Positions 15,493-25,410 of a DNA stretch of 41,053 bases are shown piece after piece; the first letter of the stretch is position 1, and every line of letters begins with the position of its first letter. Made by a program: the position numbers and the translations under genes. Where the stretch lies: positions 1 through 41,053 of the forward strand of contig JAPPQC010000008.1 in assembly GCA_028817225.1 (NCBI GenBank). Reading direction: 5' to 3'. The notes under the pieces were generated by a model. The model saw nothing but the letters and a program-made list of their open reading frames with translations. It was not told the DNA's origin and made no database searches. Origin of the DNA: Gammaproteobacteria bacterium. Its GTDB lineage: Bacteria > Pseudomonadota > Gammaproteobacteria > Poriferisulfidales > Oxydemutatoraceae.

Positions 15493-16833
15493 ATGCGCCG
15501 CTGTTTGCTGGTTCTGTTGCTGCTGTTGCCGGTGGCCGCCGGCGCCGGGTCGCAACTTGCGGGTCTTGAGGTGATGGATGTCGGCGGCGGCGCCCGCATC
15601 GTCATGGAGTTTGATCGTCCGCCGAAGTACCGCGTGCTGGAATTCGATTCGCCGCCGCGTCTTGTGATGGACTTTCAGGACACCCGGCCCGCCGCCGGCG
15701 GGCCCGCCATCGCCGCGCGCAGCGCGCTGGTCAGGAGGGTGCGCCATGCGCGGCGCGGCGATGCCGGCTACCGTCTGGTGTTTGATCTGGCCGCGCCGGT
15801 CGGCGGCGCGTACTCGGTGCGGCGTCCGCCGCGGCATCCGAACCGCATTGTGCTGAGCGTGCGCCATCCGCCCGGGTCGGGCCGCAAGTCCGCGCCTTCG
15901 CCGGCGCCCGCGCGCAGCAGCCGGGCGGCTCCGCGCGGCAAACCGGCGCCTGCGCGCGACAGCCAGGCGGCGGCGCGCAAAGCGGTCATCGTCGTGGATC
16001 CCGGCCACGGCGGCAAGGACCCCGGTGCGACCGGCGTACGCGGCACGCACGAGAAGGACATCGCGCTGGCGGTGTCGAAGCGCCTCGCCGGCATGATCAA
16101 CCGCGAGTACGGCATGACCGCGCGCCTGACGCGCGCCAACGACCGCTTTTTGTCGCTGCGCGAGCGCGTTGAGTTCGCGCGCCGCCACCGCGCCGATTTG
16201 TTCATCTCGATACACGCCGACGCCGCGCCGAACGCGAAGGTGCACGGCGCCTCGGTCTATGTGCTGTCGGAGAAGGGCGCCTCAACCGAAGCCGCGCGGC
16301 TGCTGGCGCGGCGCGAGAACGCCGCCGACCTGGTCGGCGGCGTCGGCCTGCAAGACAAGAACGAGACGCTGGCCTCGATACTGATTGACCTTTCGCAGAC
16401 CGCGGCGATGGACCGCAGCGCCGAATTGGCCGCCGTGCTGCTGCGCGCCTTCAGCGGCGTGACGCGCAGCCGCCGCGTCGAGGCCGCCGGTTTCGCGGTG
16501 CTGAAGTCGCCGGACACGCCGTCGGTGTTGGTGGAACTCGGCTACCTTTCCAACCGCAACGAGGAAGCGAGGCTGAAACAAACCCGCCACCAGCGCCGTC
16601 TGGCGGCGTCGCTGCTGACGGGCATCCGGCGCTACTTCGCCGAGCACGCCGCGCCCGGCCTGCTGCTGGCGCAGATCAGGGTCAGGGACTACACGGTCGC
16701 GCGCGGCGACACGCTGTCGGACATCGCGCTGAAATTCAGCGCCGATGTCGAGGAAATCAAGCGGTTTTCGGGCCTGTCGTCCGACCGCATCCGCATCGGC
16801 CAGAAACTGAAGGTGCCGGTGCGGAAGAAATAG
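15493..16833 (+). CDS. amiC: N-acetylmuramoyl-L-alanine amidase, AmiC/AmiB type with LysM
   Basis: A 446-residue periplasmic zinc amidase that removes the stem peptide from peptidoglycan during cell separation. Order of parts: signal peptide (LLVLLLLLPVAAGAG), AMIN domain about residues 22-115 (septal targeting), an Ala/Pro/Arg-rich linker, an Amidase_3 domain about 162-382 with VVDPGHGGKDPGA (zinc His near 170), the Glu in THEKDIAL, SIHAD (His near 241) and VELGYLSN (catalytic Glu near 347), then a C-terminal LysM repeat from 398 (YTVARGDTLSDIA). ATG 15493 directly precedes the signal peptide; GTG 15481 is an alternative. In related genomes tsaE-amiB-mutL are contiguous; here a foreign gene precedes it and mutL does not follow. 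Confidence 0.93.
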   Translation: MRRCLLVLLLLLPVAAGAGSQLAGLEVMDVGGGARIVMEFDRPPKYRVLEFDSPPRLVMDFQDTRPAAGGPAIAARSALVRRVRHARRGDAGYRLVFDLAAPVGGAYSVRRPPRHPNRIVLSVRHPPGSGRKSAPSPAPARSSRAAPRGKPAPARDSQAAARKAVIVVDPGHGGKDPGATGVRGTHEKDIALAVSKRLAGMINREYGMTARLTRANDRFLSLRERVEFARRHRADLFISIHADAAPNAKVHGASVYVLSEKGASTEAARLLARRENAADLVGGVGLQDKNETLASILIDLSQTAAMDRSAELAAVLLRAFSGVTRSRRVEAAGFAVLKSPDTPSVLVELGYLSNRNEEARLKQTRHQRRLAASLLTGIRRYFAEHAAPGLLLAQIRVRDYTVARGDTLSDIALKFSADVEEIKRFSGLSSDRIRIGQKLKVPVRKK

Positions 16834-16935
16834 CGCGCCGCGCGCGGCGCCAACGGATGGTCCGTCGCCGGCCCGCCGGCGTCCGGCTTTCCGGCCAATT
16901 TTGCGGCCAACTTTCCGGCATTCGCCGCCGTTTTT

Positions 16936-16944
16936 TGCTATACT
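16936..16944 (+). promoter_or_regulatory. Extended -10 promoter of the rimP-nusA-infB operon
   Basis: TGC-TATACT forms an extended -10 with a poor -35 region. Transcription would begin near 16951, upstream of a terminator-like hairpin and about 90 bases before rimP. Confidence 0.6.
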
Positions 16945-16970
16945 GAAAGGTCACAATCGGTGCTTTGCGG

Positions 16971-16998
16971 AAAAAAGCCCCCCTCCGGGGCTTTTTTT
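16971..16998 (+). terminator. Intrinsic terminator in the rimP leader (attenuator candidate)
   Basis: AAAAAAGCCCC, a short loop and CGGGGC followed by seven T residues make a textbook rho-independent terminator. It lies 159 bases past the amiC stop but downstream of the TGC-TATACT promoter and 43 bases before rimP. It could end amiC transcription, attenuate the rimP operon, or both. Confidence 0.85.
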
Positions 16999-17041
16999 GT
17001 ACCGGCCATTTGGGGCCGGGGAGGCCGGTCAGAGGGAGTAT

Positions 17042-17512
17042 ATGGACACACAAAACCTGTCAGATTGTATCAGGCCCGTCGTCGAGGGGATGGGCTACAT
17101 CTACTGGGGGGCGGAGTTTTCGGCGGGCCGCCGCCGCGCCAGTTTGCGGGTTTTTATCGACCACGCCGACGGCGTGACGCTGGACGACTGCACCGCCGTC
17201 AGCCACCAGCTCAGCGGCGTTCTCGATGTCGAGAACGCGGTCAGCGGGCCCTATGTGCTGGAAGTTTCCTCACCGGGCGTCGAGCGCCGGCTGATGAACA
17301 TCGAACATTACCGGCAATACACGGGCAGCAGAATATCAGTGAAAAGCGACACCCCCATCGAGGGAAGAAAAAATTTCACCGGCCTCTTGGCGCGGGTGAC
17401 GGAGCGCGCCGTGGTCGTGCAGACGGACGACGGCGCGGTCGAGGTGCCGCTCGGCGCGGTTCGCCGCGCGCGGCTGGTCGCTGACGCTTCACAAACCCGG
17501 GGTCGCGGATGA
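17042..17512 (+). CDS. rimP: Ribosome maturation factor RimP
   Basis: RimP assists 30S subunit assembly. The 156-residue length is normal. Seen: VVEGMGYIYWGAEF near the N-terminus (usual form GxELxxVE), LRVFIDHADGVTLDDCTAVS, VLDVENAVSGPYVLEVSSPG and ERRLMNIEHYRQYTG, all typical of the N-terminal domain, then a C-terminal SH3-like barrel (FTGLLARVTERAVVVQTDDG). ATG 17042 has GAGGGAG seven bases upstream. The stop overlaps nusA by four bases. It heads the conserved rimP-nusA-infB-rbfA-truB-rpsO-pnp series. Confidence 0.94.
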   Translation: MDTQNLSDCIRPVVEGMGYIYWGAEFSAGRRRASLRVFIDHADGVTLDDCTAVSHQLSGVLDVENAVSGPYVLEVSSPGVERRLMNIEHYRQYTGSRISVKSDTPIEGRKNFTGLLARVTERAVVVQTDDGAVEVPLGAVRRARLVADASQTRGRG

Positions 17513-19017
17513 AAAACAACGAAGTGCTGCTGGTGGTGGACTCGGTCTTCAACGAGAAGGATGTCGCCAAGGAGGAGATATTCAACGCGCTGGAGACGGC
17601 GCTGGCGGTGGCCACGCGCAAGGGCCGCGACCAGGAAATGGATGTGCGCGTCGAGATTGACCGCGACACCGGCGAATACCAGACCTACCGGCGCTGGGAG
17701 GTCGTTGACGACGACGACCCGGCGTTCACCTCGCCCGATTACCAGGTGCTGCTGAGCGCCGCGCGCGAGAGCAAGCCCGATATCCAGCCGCACGAGTACA
17801 TCGAGGAGCGCATCGAGTCGCTGTCGTTCGGGCGCATTTCGGCGCACACCGCGAGGCAGGTCATCGTGCAGAAACTGCGCGAGGCCGAGCGCGCCCGCAT
17901 CGTGTCGCTGTATGTGGACAAGGTCGGCACGCTGGTCATGGGCATCGCCAAGCGCGAGGACCACGCCGGCCTCTACATTGACCTCGGCAACAACGCCGAG
18001 GGTTTCGTGCCGCGCGAGGACATGATTCCGCGCGAGAACATCCGCCCCGGCAACCGGGTGCGCGCCTACCTGCGCGAAATCCGCGAGGAGAACCGCGGCC
18101 CGCAGTTGATTCTGTCGCGCACCGCCCCCGAATTCCTGATTGAACTGTTCAAACTGGAGGTGCCCGAGGTCGGCCAGGGGCTGATCGAGATCATGGGCGC
18201 GGCGCGCGACGCCGGGCTGCGCGCCAAGATTGCGGTGCGCTCGAACGACCCGCGCCTCGACCCGGTCGGCGCGTGCGTCGGCATGCGCGGCTCGCGCGTG
18301 CAGTCGGTGTCGAACGAGTTGTCGGCGGAGAGGATTGACATCATTATGTGGGACGAGAACCTGGCCAAGTATGTCATCAACGCGATGTCGCCGGCGCCGG
18401 TCGCCTCGATTCTGATCGACGAGGACCGCCACAGCATCGACATCGCGGTCGAGGAGGACAAGCAGCCGCAGGCCATCGGGCGCGGCGGCCAGAATGTCAA
18501 ACTGGCGAGCCGGCTGCTCGGCTGGCACCTGAATGTCATCACGACGCAGCAGGCCCAGGAAAGAAGCGACAGCGAGTCGCACAACCTGCTGAACATGTTC
18601 CGCGAGAAACTCGCCGTGGACGAGGAGGTCGCGGCGATTCTGGTGCAGGAGGGTTTCTCCAGCATCGAGGAAATCGCCTATGTGCCGATGAAGGAACTGG
18701 CCGCGATCGAGGAATTCGACGAGGGCATCGTGGACGAGTTGCGCAACCGCGCGAGCGATGTGCTGCTGTCGCTGGCCATTTCCGGCGGCGAGGCGAAGGA
18801 CGGCGTGCCGCAGCAGGATCTGCTCGACATGGACGGCGTGGACGAGGCGCTCGCCTACCAACTCGCCGGCCTCGGCATCTGCACGCAGGAGGCGCTGGCC
18901 GAGCAGGCGGTGGACGACCTGATTGAAATCGACGGCATGGACGAGAAGCGGGCGGCGGAACTGATCATGGAAGCCCGGCTGCCGTGGTTTGAAGAGGCCG
19001 AAAGCGGCGGTGACTGA
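17509..19017 (+). CDS. nusA: Transcription termination/antitermination factor NusA
   Basis: NusA binds RNA polymerase and nascent RNA, affecting pausing, termination and antitermination. The 502 residues match the gammaproteobacterial form: N-terminal RNA-polymerase-binding domain (1-135), S1 domain (about 136-200, with [20 protein letters not shown]), two KH domains (about 200-345, with [13 protein letters not shown] and [18 protein letters not shown]), and two C-terminal helix-hairpin-helix AR2 repeats (about 365-420 and 440-495, the second ending [17 protein letters not shown]). It overlaps rimP by four bases; infB starts 10 bases after its stop. NusA commonly regulates its own operon, which is relevant to the hairpin in the leader. 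Confidence 0.97.
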   Translation: MKNNEVLLVVDSVFNEKDVAKEEIFNALETALAVATRKGRDQEMDVRVEIDRDTGEYQTYRRWEVVDDDDPAFTSPDYQVLLSAARESKPDIQPHEYIEERIESLSFGRISAHTARQVIVQKLREAERARIVSLYVDKVGTLVMGIAKREDHAGLYIDLGNNAEGFVPREDMIPRENIRPGNRVRAYLREIREENRGPQLILSRTAPEFLIELFKLEVPEVGQGLIEIMGAARDAGLRAKIAVRSNDPRLDPVGACVGMRGSRVQSVSNELSAERIDIIMWDENLAKYVINAMSPAPVASILIDEDRHSIDIAVEEDKQPQAIGRGGQNVKLASRLLGWHLNVITTQQAQERSDSESHNLLNMFREKLAVDEEVAAILVQEGFSSIEEIAYVPMKELAAIEEFDEGIVDELRNRASDVLLSLAISGGEAKDGVPQQDLLDMDGVDEALAYQLAGLGICTQEALAEQAVDDLIEIDGMDEKRAAELIMEARLPWFEEAESGGD

Positions 19018-19027
19018 ACGGAACGCG

Positions 19028-21523
19028 ATGGCCGGCGACACGGTAAAAAAACTGGCCGAGACGGTCGGCACGACGGTTGAGAACCTGCTGGAGCAGTTGG
19101 TGCAGTCCGGCGTGTCGGGCAAGTCCGCCGACGACATCATCTCCAAGGAGGAGAAAATGCGCCTCATCCGCCACCTTCGCAAGCCCAAGGGCGGCGGCGG
19201 CGGCGGCGCGGGCGGTGCGGGCGATGCGGGCGCCGCTGCCGGCGACAGCGGCGGCGAGGGCCGGGTTACGCTGCGCCGGAAAAAACTGTCGCAACTCGAG
19301 GTGCCGACGGCGCAGGGCAGGCTGTCGAACACGGTCAATGTCGAGTTCCGCAAACGGCAGTCGTATGTGGAGCGCGGCGCCGCCGAAGGCGCCGCGGAGA
19401 AATCACGCGGCAAAAAGACGGCGCCGAAAAAGACCGCCACGGCGAAGGCCGGCGCGGCCAAAGGCGCGGCGAAGCAGGCCGCGACATCCAAAGCCGCCGC
19501 CGCGAAGACGCCGAAACCGAAGACCGCGAAGCCCGCCAGGCCGCCGAAGGCCGCCAAGGGGGGCGCCGCCAAATCGTCACCGGCGGCATCGGCGGCGCCG
19601 GCGGCGGGTGCGAAGGCCGCGCCCGCCGCCGGCCAGGAAACGGGCCGCCGCCGCGAACTGCACATCGCAAGCGACAAGCGCGGCAAGCGCAAGGTCAAGA
19701 AAAAGCACAAGCGCCTGGTCAAGGTCGTCTCGCCCAGCAAGCATGTGTTCGAGAAGCCGACCGCGCCGGTCAAGCGCGAGGTGGTTGTTCCCGAAAGCAT
19801 CACCGTCGCCGGGCTGGCCCAGCGCATGGCGGTCAAGAGCGGCGAGTTGATCAAGCAGATGATGGACATGGGCATGATGGCCACCATCAACCAGACGCTG
19901 GACCAGGACACGGCGATTCTGGTGGTCGAGGAACTGGGGCACCGCGCGCGGCCCGGCAAGAAGGAGGACGCCGAGGCCGGCCTCGTCAGCGAGATGCAGG
20001 CGGTGGCCGGCGACCGCGTCGAGCGCCCGCCCGTCGTCATCGTCATGGGGCATGTGGACCACGGCAAGACCTCGCTGCTCGACACCATACGCCGCAGCAA
20101 GGTGACCGACAGCGAGGCCGGCGGCATCACGCAGCACATCGGCGCCTACCGCGTCGAGACCGCGCGCGGCACCGTGGTTTTTCTCGACACGCCGGGCCAC
20201 GCGGCGTTCACGGCGATGCGCGCGCGCGGCGCCCGGGTGACCGACATCGCCGTGCTGGTCGTCGCCGCCGACGACGGCGTGATGCCGCAGACGGTCGAGG
20301 CGATGGAGCACGCGAAAGCCGCCGGGGTGCCGGTCATCGTCGCCATCAGCAAGATAGACAGGGACGACGCCGATGTCGAAAAAGTCAAGGGCGGCCTCGC
20401 CGAGCACGGGCTGCTGTCCGAGGCGTGGGGCGGCGACAACATCTTTGTCGAGGTCTCGGCCAAGACCGGCCAGGGCGTGGACGATTTGCTCGAGGCGATT
20501 CTGCTGCAAGCGGAAATCATGGAATTGAAGGCGCCGGAGCAGGGGCCTGCGCGCGGCGTCATCATTGAGTCGTCGGTGGACAAGGGGCGCGGCGCCATCG
20601 CGACGATGCTGGTTCAGCAGGGCACCCTCAGGAAGGGCGACACGCTGCTGGCCGGCAACGAGTTTGGCAGGATACGCGCGCTGCTCGATGAAAACGGCGC
20701 CGCGGCGGAACAGGCCACGCCCTCAATGCCGGTGCTGGTGCTGGGGCTGTCGGGCGCGCCCGCCGCCGGCGACGAGGCCCTCGTCGTCGGCGACGAGAAA
20801 AAAGCGAGGGAAGTGGCCAACCTGCGCCGCGAGCGGATGCGCGAAAGCGCCCACGCCGCGCGCCAGCAGATGCCGCTCGGCGACACCTTTGACGCGGTCA
20901 ACGCCGGCGCCAGCACGCTGAACCTGCTGATCAAGGCCGATGTGCAGGGAATCGCCGAGGCGCTGCGCGACTCGCTGATGAAGATCGAGAGCGACGAGGT
21001 GCAGTTGAAGATTCTGTCGAGCGGCATCGGCGGCATCAATGTCTCCGATGTCAACCTGGCGGCGGCGTCCAGCGCGCTGGTCATCGGTTTCAATGTGCGC
21101 GCCGACGGGCCGGCGCGCAAGGCCGCCGCCGAGCAGGATGTGACGATACGCTATTACAGCATCGTCTATGAACTGGTGGACGACATCAGGCAAATCATGA
21201 GCGACATGCTGGCGCCGGAAATCAAGGAGGAGATTGTCGGCATCGCCGAGGTCAAGGATGTCTTCCGTTCCTCCAGGCTCGGCGCGGTCGCCGGCTGCCA
21301 GGTCATCGAGGGCATGGTCAAGCGCGGCAACCCGATTCGGGTGCTGCGCGACAATGTCGTGATTTTCGAGGGCGGGCTTGAATCGCTGCGCCGCTTCAAG
21401 GACGATGTGGCCGAGGTGTCTTCCGGCACCGAGTGCGGCATGGCGGTGAAAGACTACAACGATGTCAAGGTCGGCGACCACATCGAGGTGTACGAGAAGG
21501 TCGAGACCCGGCGCACCTTGTGA
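19028..21523 (+). CDS. infB: Translation initiation factor IF-2
   Basis: The GTPase that brings initiator tRNA to the ribosome. It has 831 residues from ATG 19028. Parts: an N-terminal IF2_N domain ([20 protein letters not shown]), a long Gly- then Lys/Ala/Pro-rich linker (about residues 57-230), a second IF2_N-like segment ([20 protein letters not shown]), the G domain from about residue 341 ([24 protein letters not shown]), a beta-barrel domain II, domain III, and a C-terminal initiator-tRNA-binding domain ([13 protein letters not shown]). The frame is open upstream to 18989 inside nusA, but family similarity begins at 19028. The 1-base overlap with rbfA (TGATG) suggests coupled translation. 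Confidence 0.96.
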   Translation: MAGDTVKKLAETVGTTVENLLEQLVQSGVSGKSADDIISKEEKMRLIRHLRKPKGGGGGGAGGAGDAGAAAGDSGGEGRVTLRRKKLSQLEVPTAQGRLSNTVNVEFRKRQSYVERGAAEGAAEKSRGKKTAPKKTATAKAGAAKGAAKQAATSKAAAAKTPKPKTAKPARPPKAAKGGAAKSSPAASAAPAAGAKAAPAAGQETGRRRELHIASDKRGKRKVKKKHKRLVKVVSPSKHVFEKPTAPVKREVVVPESITVAGLAQRMAVKSGELIKQMMDMGMMATINQTLDQDTAILVVEELGHRARPGKKEDAEAGLVSEMQAVAGDRVERPPVVIVMGHVDHGKTSLLDTIRRSKVTDSEAGGITQHIGAYRVETARGTVVFLDTPGHAAFTAMRARGARVTDIAVLVVAADDGVMPQTVEAMEHAKAAGVPVIVAISKIDRDDADVEKVKGGLAEHGLLSEAWGGDNIFVEVSAKTGQGVDDLLEAILLQAEIMELKAPEQGPARGVIIESSVDKGRGAIATMLVQQGTLRKGDTLLAGNEFGRIRALLDENGAAAEQATPSMPVLVLGLSGAPAAGDEALVVGDEKKAREVANLRRERMRESAHAARQQMPLGDTFDAVNAGASTLNLLIKADVQGIAEALRDSLMKIESDEVQLKILSSGIGGINVSDVNLAAASSALVIGFNVRADGPARKAAAEQDVTIRYYSIVYELVDDIRQIMSDMLAPEIKEEIVGIAEVKDVFRSSRLGAVAGCQVIEGMVKRGNPIRVLRDNVVIFEGGLESLRRFKDDVAEVSSGTECGMAVKDYNDVKVGDHIEVYEKVETRRTL

Positions 21524-21978
21524 TGCCGGATTCGTCGCGCTCGCTGCGCGTCGCTGCGGTGCTGCGCCGGGAGTTGGCGGCGCTGCTGCGGCACAGAATT
21601 GAGGACCCGGCGCTCGCCGGCGTTGAAGTCGCCGAGGTCGAGGTCAGCCCCGACCTGTCACTTGCCAGGGTCTATTTAAGCATTCCCCGCGCCCGCGACG
21701 AGCGGCAGGTATTGCAGGGCGCCGCGCGCGCCGGCGGTTTCCTGAGAAAGCGCCTGGCAAAGACGCTGGCGCTGCGCGCGGTGCCCCGGCTGGTGTTCAA
21801 GGCCGACTCCGTCACCGGCGCCGCCGCGCGCATTGAAGAGTTGATTGCCGGTGGCAAGGGGAACAGCGAGGCGGACGGCAAGACAGGCGGCGAGACCGAC
21901 GATAAGACCAGCGATAAGGCAGGCGGCGAGGCCAGCGACAAGGCAGAAAGCGAAGCCGGCGACGAGGCCGGCAACTGA
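21523..21978 (+). CDS. rbfA: 30S ribosome-binding factor RbfA with a repeat-encoded tail
   Basis: RbfA helps 16S rRNA 5'-end maturation and cold adaptation. The core (residues 1-112) has RVAAVLRRELAALLRHRIED, VEVAEVEVSPDLSLARVYLS and LRAVPRLVFKADSV, a KH-like fold. The last 40 residues are a hydrophilic tail of four-residue units ([SGD]-[EK]-[AT]-x) encoded by a 12-base tandem repeat, longer than a normal RbfA end and different in character. The start overlaps infB by one base. Confidence 0.92.
   Translation: MPDSSRSLRVAAVLRRELAALLRHRIEDPALAGVEVAEVEVSPDLSLARVYLSIPRARDERQVLQGAARAGGFLRKRLAKTLALRAVPRLVFKADSVTGAAARIEELIAGGKGNSEADGKTGGETDDKTSDKAGGEASDKAESEAGDEAGN
21865..21972 (+). repeat. 12-base tandem repeat at the rbfA-truB junction
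   Basis: Nine diverged 12-base units (for example ggcgagaccgac, gataagaccagc, gataaggcaggc) encode the acidic/Lys RbfA tail. In the +1 frame, which is that of truB, the same units read Thr/Ala-Arg-rich residues without a stop. The tract is therefore open in both flanking gene frames. Confidence 0.8.
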
Positions 21979-21985
21979 CGCGCCG

Positions 21986-22876
21986 GTGGAAACGCTGCCG
22001 CAGCAGGGCCTGCTGCTGATTGACAAACCGAGGGGCGTCACCTCGTCCCGTGCCGTGGTCTGCGTCAGGAAGCGGTTTGGCGGCGCCAAGACCGGGCATT
22101 GCGGCACGCTCGACCCCGCCGCCGAGGGTCTGCTGGTCATCGGGCTGGGGCAGGCGACCCGGGTGCTTCCGTATCTGACCGCGCAGCGCAAGCGCTACGA
22201 CGCCTGCGTGCGCCTGGGGATGCGCACGGCGACGGCGGATTGCGAGGGCGAGGTGCTGGAGCGCACGCCCTGCCGCGTGCCATCGGCGCGCCAACTGCGG
22301 GACTTGTTCAACGATTTCACCGGCGAGGTGATGCAGACGGCGCCGGCGTATTCGGCGCTGAAACACCAGGGGCGGCGGCTGTACGAATGGGCGCGCGCCG
22401 GGCGCCCGGCGCCCGGCAGGCGGCGCCTGGTCCGGATTGATTCATTGCAACTGCTGCATATCCAGCCCGACGGCTTCTGCTTTTCGATTGAATGCTCGCA
22501 GGGAACCTATGTGCGCGCGCTGGCCGAAGACATGGGCGCGCGCCTCGGCGCGGCGGCGTATCTGGGCCGCCTGCGCCGCACCGCCATCGGGCCGTTTTCG
22601 GTCGGCCAGGCGCTGCCGCTCGGCGCGCTTGACGACAGCGGCGACGAGGCGCTCGCAGGCCGCCTGCTGGCGATGGACGAGGGCCTGGCCGAATTGCCGG
22701 CGGTGTTTCTGGAACGCGAACAAACGCAGCGCTTCTGCCGCGGTCAGCCGGTGCCCGCCGACCTGCCGGCGGCGGATGAGTTCAGGGTCTATAACGAAAT
22801 GCGGCGTTTCATCGGCATCGCCGCAGGCAACGGCGGCCAACTCCGCCCGAAACGGGTGTTTTGCGGCGGCGGCTGA
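21986..22876 (+). CDS. truB: tRNA pseudouridine(55) synthase TruB
   Basis: TruB makes pseudouridine 55 in the T-loop of tRNAs. The call rests on QGLLLIDKPRGVTSSRAV, the catalytic-aspartate motif GHCGTLDPAAEGLLVIGLG, MQTAPAYSALKHQGRRLYEW and GTYVRALAEDMG, with a C-terminal PUA-like region. GTG 21986, seven bases after the rbfA stop, gives 296 residues. The frame is open back to TTG 21845 and GTG 21851 through the repeat. Starting there would add an Arg-rich head of about 47 residues and overlap rbfA; a GAAGAG precedes those codons. I favour 21986 because the family begins there, but the start is not secure. Confidence 0.92.
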   Translation: METLPQQGLLLIDKPRGVTSSRAVVCVRKRFGGAKTGHCGTLDPAAEGLLVIGLGQATRVLPYLTAQRKRYDACVRLGMRTATADCEGEVLERTPCRVPSARQLRDLFNDFTGEVMQTAPAYSALKHQGRRLYEWARAGRPAPGRRRLVRIDSLQLLHIQPDGFCFSIECSQGTYVRALAEDMGARLGAAAYLGRLRRTAIGPFSVGQALPLGALDDSGDEALAGRLLAMDEGLAELPAVFLEREQTQRFCRGQPVPADLPAADEFRVYNEMRRFIGIAAGNGGQLRPKRVFCGGG

Positions 22877-22901
22877 TTCCGGTTTTTTCCCGCGCATCGC
22901 C

Positions 22902-22930
22902 TTGCCGCGCGGCGGCGCATGGTATAGAAT
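22902..22930 (+). promoter_or_regulatory. Sigma70-type promoter of rpsO
   Basis: TTGCCG at 22902-22907 and TAGAAT at 22925-22930 are separated by 17 bases, 25 bases before the rpsO start. It lies in the only real gap between truB and rpsO, where E. coli also has an rpsO promoter. Confidence 0.65.
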
Positions 22931-22954
22931 GCGGGGTTAACCCATGTGGATTCA

Positions 22955-23224
22955 ATGGCTTTAACAACCGAAGAAAAAAGCACAGTCATCAATCAGTACG
23001 CTCGTTCCAGCGGTGATACCGGCTCGGTCGAAGTCCAGGTTGCGTTGCTGACCACCCGAATCAATTCTTTGCAGGGTCATTTTGCCGGTCACCGGCATGA
23101 CCACCATTCGCGCAGAGGTTTGCTGAAGATGGTCAACACGAGGCGCAAGCTGCTTGATTACCTGAAGACGCGGGATATCGCCCGCTATCAGGAACTGATT
23201 GCATCCCTGAAATTGCGCCGCTGA
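22955..23224 (+). CDS. rpsO: Ribosomal protein S15
   Basis: A 30S subunit protein that binds the 16S rRNA central domain. Exactly 89 residues from ATG 22955, the standard length, with [38 protein letters not shown] and [20 protein letters not shown] as in the family. The in-frame GTG 22946 is not needed. Only a weak GTGGA precedes the start. It lies between truB and pnp in the conserved order. Confidence 0.97.
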   Translation: MALTTEEKSTVINQYARSSGDTGSVEVQVALLTTRINSLQGHFAGHRHDHHSRRGLLKMVNTRRKLLDYLKTRDIARYQELIASLKLRR

Positions 23225-23238
23225 CGGGGTTGCCCGTC
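23223..23238 (+). other. Hairpin at the rpsO stop / pnp leader
   Basis: GACGGG-GTTG-CCCGTC overlaps the rpsO stop codon, and the following 60 bases are GC-rich with further self-complementarity. In E. coli a terminator and an RNase III-cleaved stem used for pnp autoregulation lie in this interval. No T-run is present, so a processing structure is more likely than a terminator. Confidence 0.45.
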
Positions 23239-23317
23239 TGCCGGGGGCGTTTGCCTCCGCGCCGCCGCGGCGACGGCGCTGATGATTCCCGCACACTGCG
23301 ATTTAACGGAAGGTGAG

Positions 23318-25402
23318 ATGAAAACGATAACCAGAAATTTCCAATACGGGGCGCACGATGTCGTCCTTGAGACCGGCAAGGTCGCCCGCCAGGCGGACGG
23401 CGCCGTGCTGGTCAACATGTCGGACACGGTGGTGCTGGCGACGGCTGTTGGCCGCGCCGAGGATGCCGAACCGCGCGACTTCATGCCGCTGACGGTCAAT
23501 TACCAGGAGCGCACCTATTCCGCCGGCAAGATTCCGGGCGGCTTTTTCCGGCGCGAAGGGCGCCCGAGCGAGAAGGAAACCCTGGTCTCGCGGCTGATAG
23601 ACCGGCCGTTGAGGCCGCTGTTCCCGACCGGGTTTTCAAACGAGGTCCAGGTTGTGGTGACGGTGATGTCGCTGAACCCCGAGGTGGACGCCGATGTGCC
23701 GGCGCTGATTGGCGCGTCGGCGGCGATGGCCATTTCCGGCATTCCGTTCAACGGCCCGATTGGCGCCGCGCGCATCGGCTTCAAGGACGACCATTACCTG
23801 CTGAACCCGACCCTGCCGCAACTGGCCGAGTCGGACCTTGACCTGGTCGTGGCCGGCACCGAAGAGGCGGTGCTGATGGTGGAATCGCAGGCCAGGCAGC
23901 TGAGCGAGGCGCAGATGCTCGGCGCGGTGGATTTCGGCCATCAGCAGATGCAGGCGGCCATCGGCGCCATCCGCGAACTGGCCGCGGAGGCGGGCAAGCC
24001 GGCGTGGGACTGGAAGCCGTTGGCGCGCAACGAGCAACTGGCGGAGGCCGTCGAGCAGCGTTTCAGCGACCGGCTGGGCGAGATTTACCGCATTCACGAC
24101 AAGCAGGAACGCCAGGGCCGGATTGAGGAATTGCGCGCCGAGGCGGTCGCGGAACTGGAGGAGGGCGAAGGCGACGCCGACGCCGGCAAGCCGCAGGCGC
24201 CGGAACTGCTGTCCAAACTGGAGAAAAAAATCGTCCGCTCGCGGATACTGGAAGGAGAGGCCCGCATAGACGGGCGCGACACCCGCACCGTCAGGCCGAT
24301 CCACATCGAGACCAACCGCCTGCCGAGAACCCACGGCGACGCCTTGTTCACGCGCGGCGAAACGCAGGCCGTGGTGGTGGCGACGCTCGGCACCGACCGC
24401 GACGCGCAAATCCTCGACAACATCGAGGGGGACTCGAGAGACCGCTTTATGCTGCATTACAACTTTCCGCCGTATTGCGTTGGAGAAACGGGATTTATGG
24501 GGTCGCCGAAGCGCCGGGAAATCGGCCATGGCCGCCTGACCAAGCGGGGGCTGCTGGCGGTGATGCCGGGCGAGGACGAGTTTCCGTATGTGATTCGCGT
24601 GGTTTCGGAAATCACCGAGTCGAACGGATCGAGTTCAATGGCCTCGGTTTGCGGCGCAAGCCTTGCGCTGATGGGCGCGGGCGTGCCGCTGAAGGCGCCG
24701 GTGGCGGGCATCGCGATGGGGCTGATTCTGGAAGGCGACAAGTTTGCGGTGCTGACCGACATCATGGGGGATGAGGACCACTTCGGCGACATGGACTTCA
24801 AGGTGGCCGGCACCGCCCGCGGCATCACCGCGCTGCAGATGGACATCAAGGTGGACGGGGTGACGCCGGAGATCATGGCGGTCGCGCTGGAGCGCGCGAA
24901 AGAGGGGCGTTTGCACATTCTGGACAAGATGAACGAGGCGCTGCCGGCGCCGCAGGAAATGTCGCAGTATGCGCCGCAGTTGTTCACGATGCACATCAAA
25001 CCGGAGAAAATCCGCGAGGTCATCGGCAAGGGCGGGGCGACGATACGCTCCATCACCGAGGAAACCGGCACGACCATTGACATTGACGACAGCGGGGCGG
25101 TGACCATCGCCTCCGCCGACCGCGAGGCGGTGCGAAGGGCGCGCGAGCGAGTTGAGGAGATTGTCGCCGATGTGGAAGTGGGCAAGATTTACGACGGCAC
25201 GGTGGCGCGGATTGTGGATTTCGGCGCGTTTGTCAACATTCTGCCGGGGCGCGACGGCCTGGTTCATATCTCGCAGATATCGGAGGAGCGGGTCGAGTCC
25301 GTCAGCGACGAACTGAGCGAGGGCGATCAAATCAAGGTCAAGGTGCTGGATGTGGACAGGCAGGGGCGCATTCGCCTGAGCATGAAGGCGATCAGCCAGT
25401 AG
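23318..25402 (+). CDS. pnp: Polyribonucleotide nucleotidyltransferase (PNPase)
   Basis: A 3'-5' phosphorolytic exoribonuclease of the RNA degradosome. The 694 residues (E. coli 711) contain a first RNase PH domain ([35 protein letters not shown]), a helical linker, a second catalytic RNase PH domain ([35 protein letters not shown] with the metal aspartates), a KH domain ([20 protein letters not shown]) and a C-terminal S1 domain ([20 protein letters not shown]). ATG 23318 has GGAAGGTGAG upstream and matches the family start; the upstream in-frame ATG 23282 does not. Confidence 0.97.
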   Translation: MKTITRNFQYGAHDVVLETGKVARQADGAVLVNMSDTVVLATAVGRAEDAEPRDFMPLTVNYQERTYSAGKIPGGFFRREGRPSEKETLVSRLIDRPLRPLFPTGFSNEVQVVVTVMSLNPEVDADVPALIGASAAMAISGIPFNGPIGAARIGFKDDHYLLNPTLPQLAESDLDLVVAGTEEAVLMVESQARQLSEAQMLGAVDFGHQQMQAAIGAIRELAAEAGKPAWDWKPLARNEQLAEAVEQRFSDRLGEIYRIHDKQERQGRIEELRAEAVAELEEGEGDADAGKPQAPELLSKLEKKIVRSRILEGEARIDGRDTRTVRPIHIETNRLPRTHGDALFTRGETQAVVVATLGTDRDAQILDNIEGDSRDRFMLHYNFPPYCVGETGFMGSPKRREIGHGRLTKRGLLAVMPGEDEFPYVIRVVSEITESNGSSSMASVCGASLALMGAGVPLKAPVAGIAMGLILEGDKFAVLTDIMGDEDHFGDMDFKVAGTARGITALQMDIKVDGVTPEIMAVALERAKEGRLHILDKMNEALPAPQEMSQYAPQLFTMHIKPEKIREVIGKGGATIRSITEETGTTIDIDDSGAVTIASADREAVRRARERVEEIVADVEVGKIYDGTVARIVDFGAFVNILPGRDGLVHISQISEERVESVSDELSEGDQIKVKVLDVDRQGRIRLSMKAISQ

Positions 25403-25410
25403 CCCGCGGC

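Noticed and set aside
17308..20139. Very long minus-strand open frame (over 900 codons) opposite nusA and infB
   Set aside because: It is the antisense of two well-supported genes; GC-rich codon bias keeps that frame open, and its sequence has no recognisable domain.
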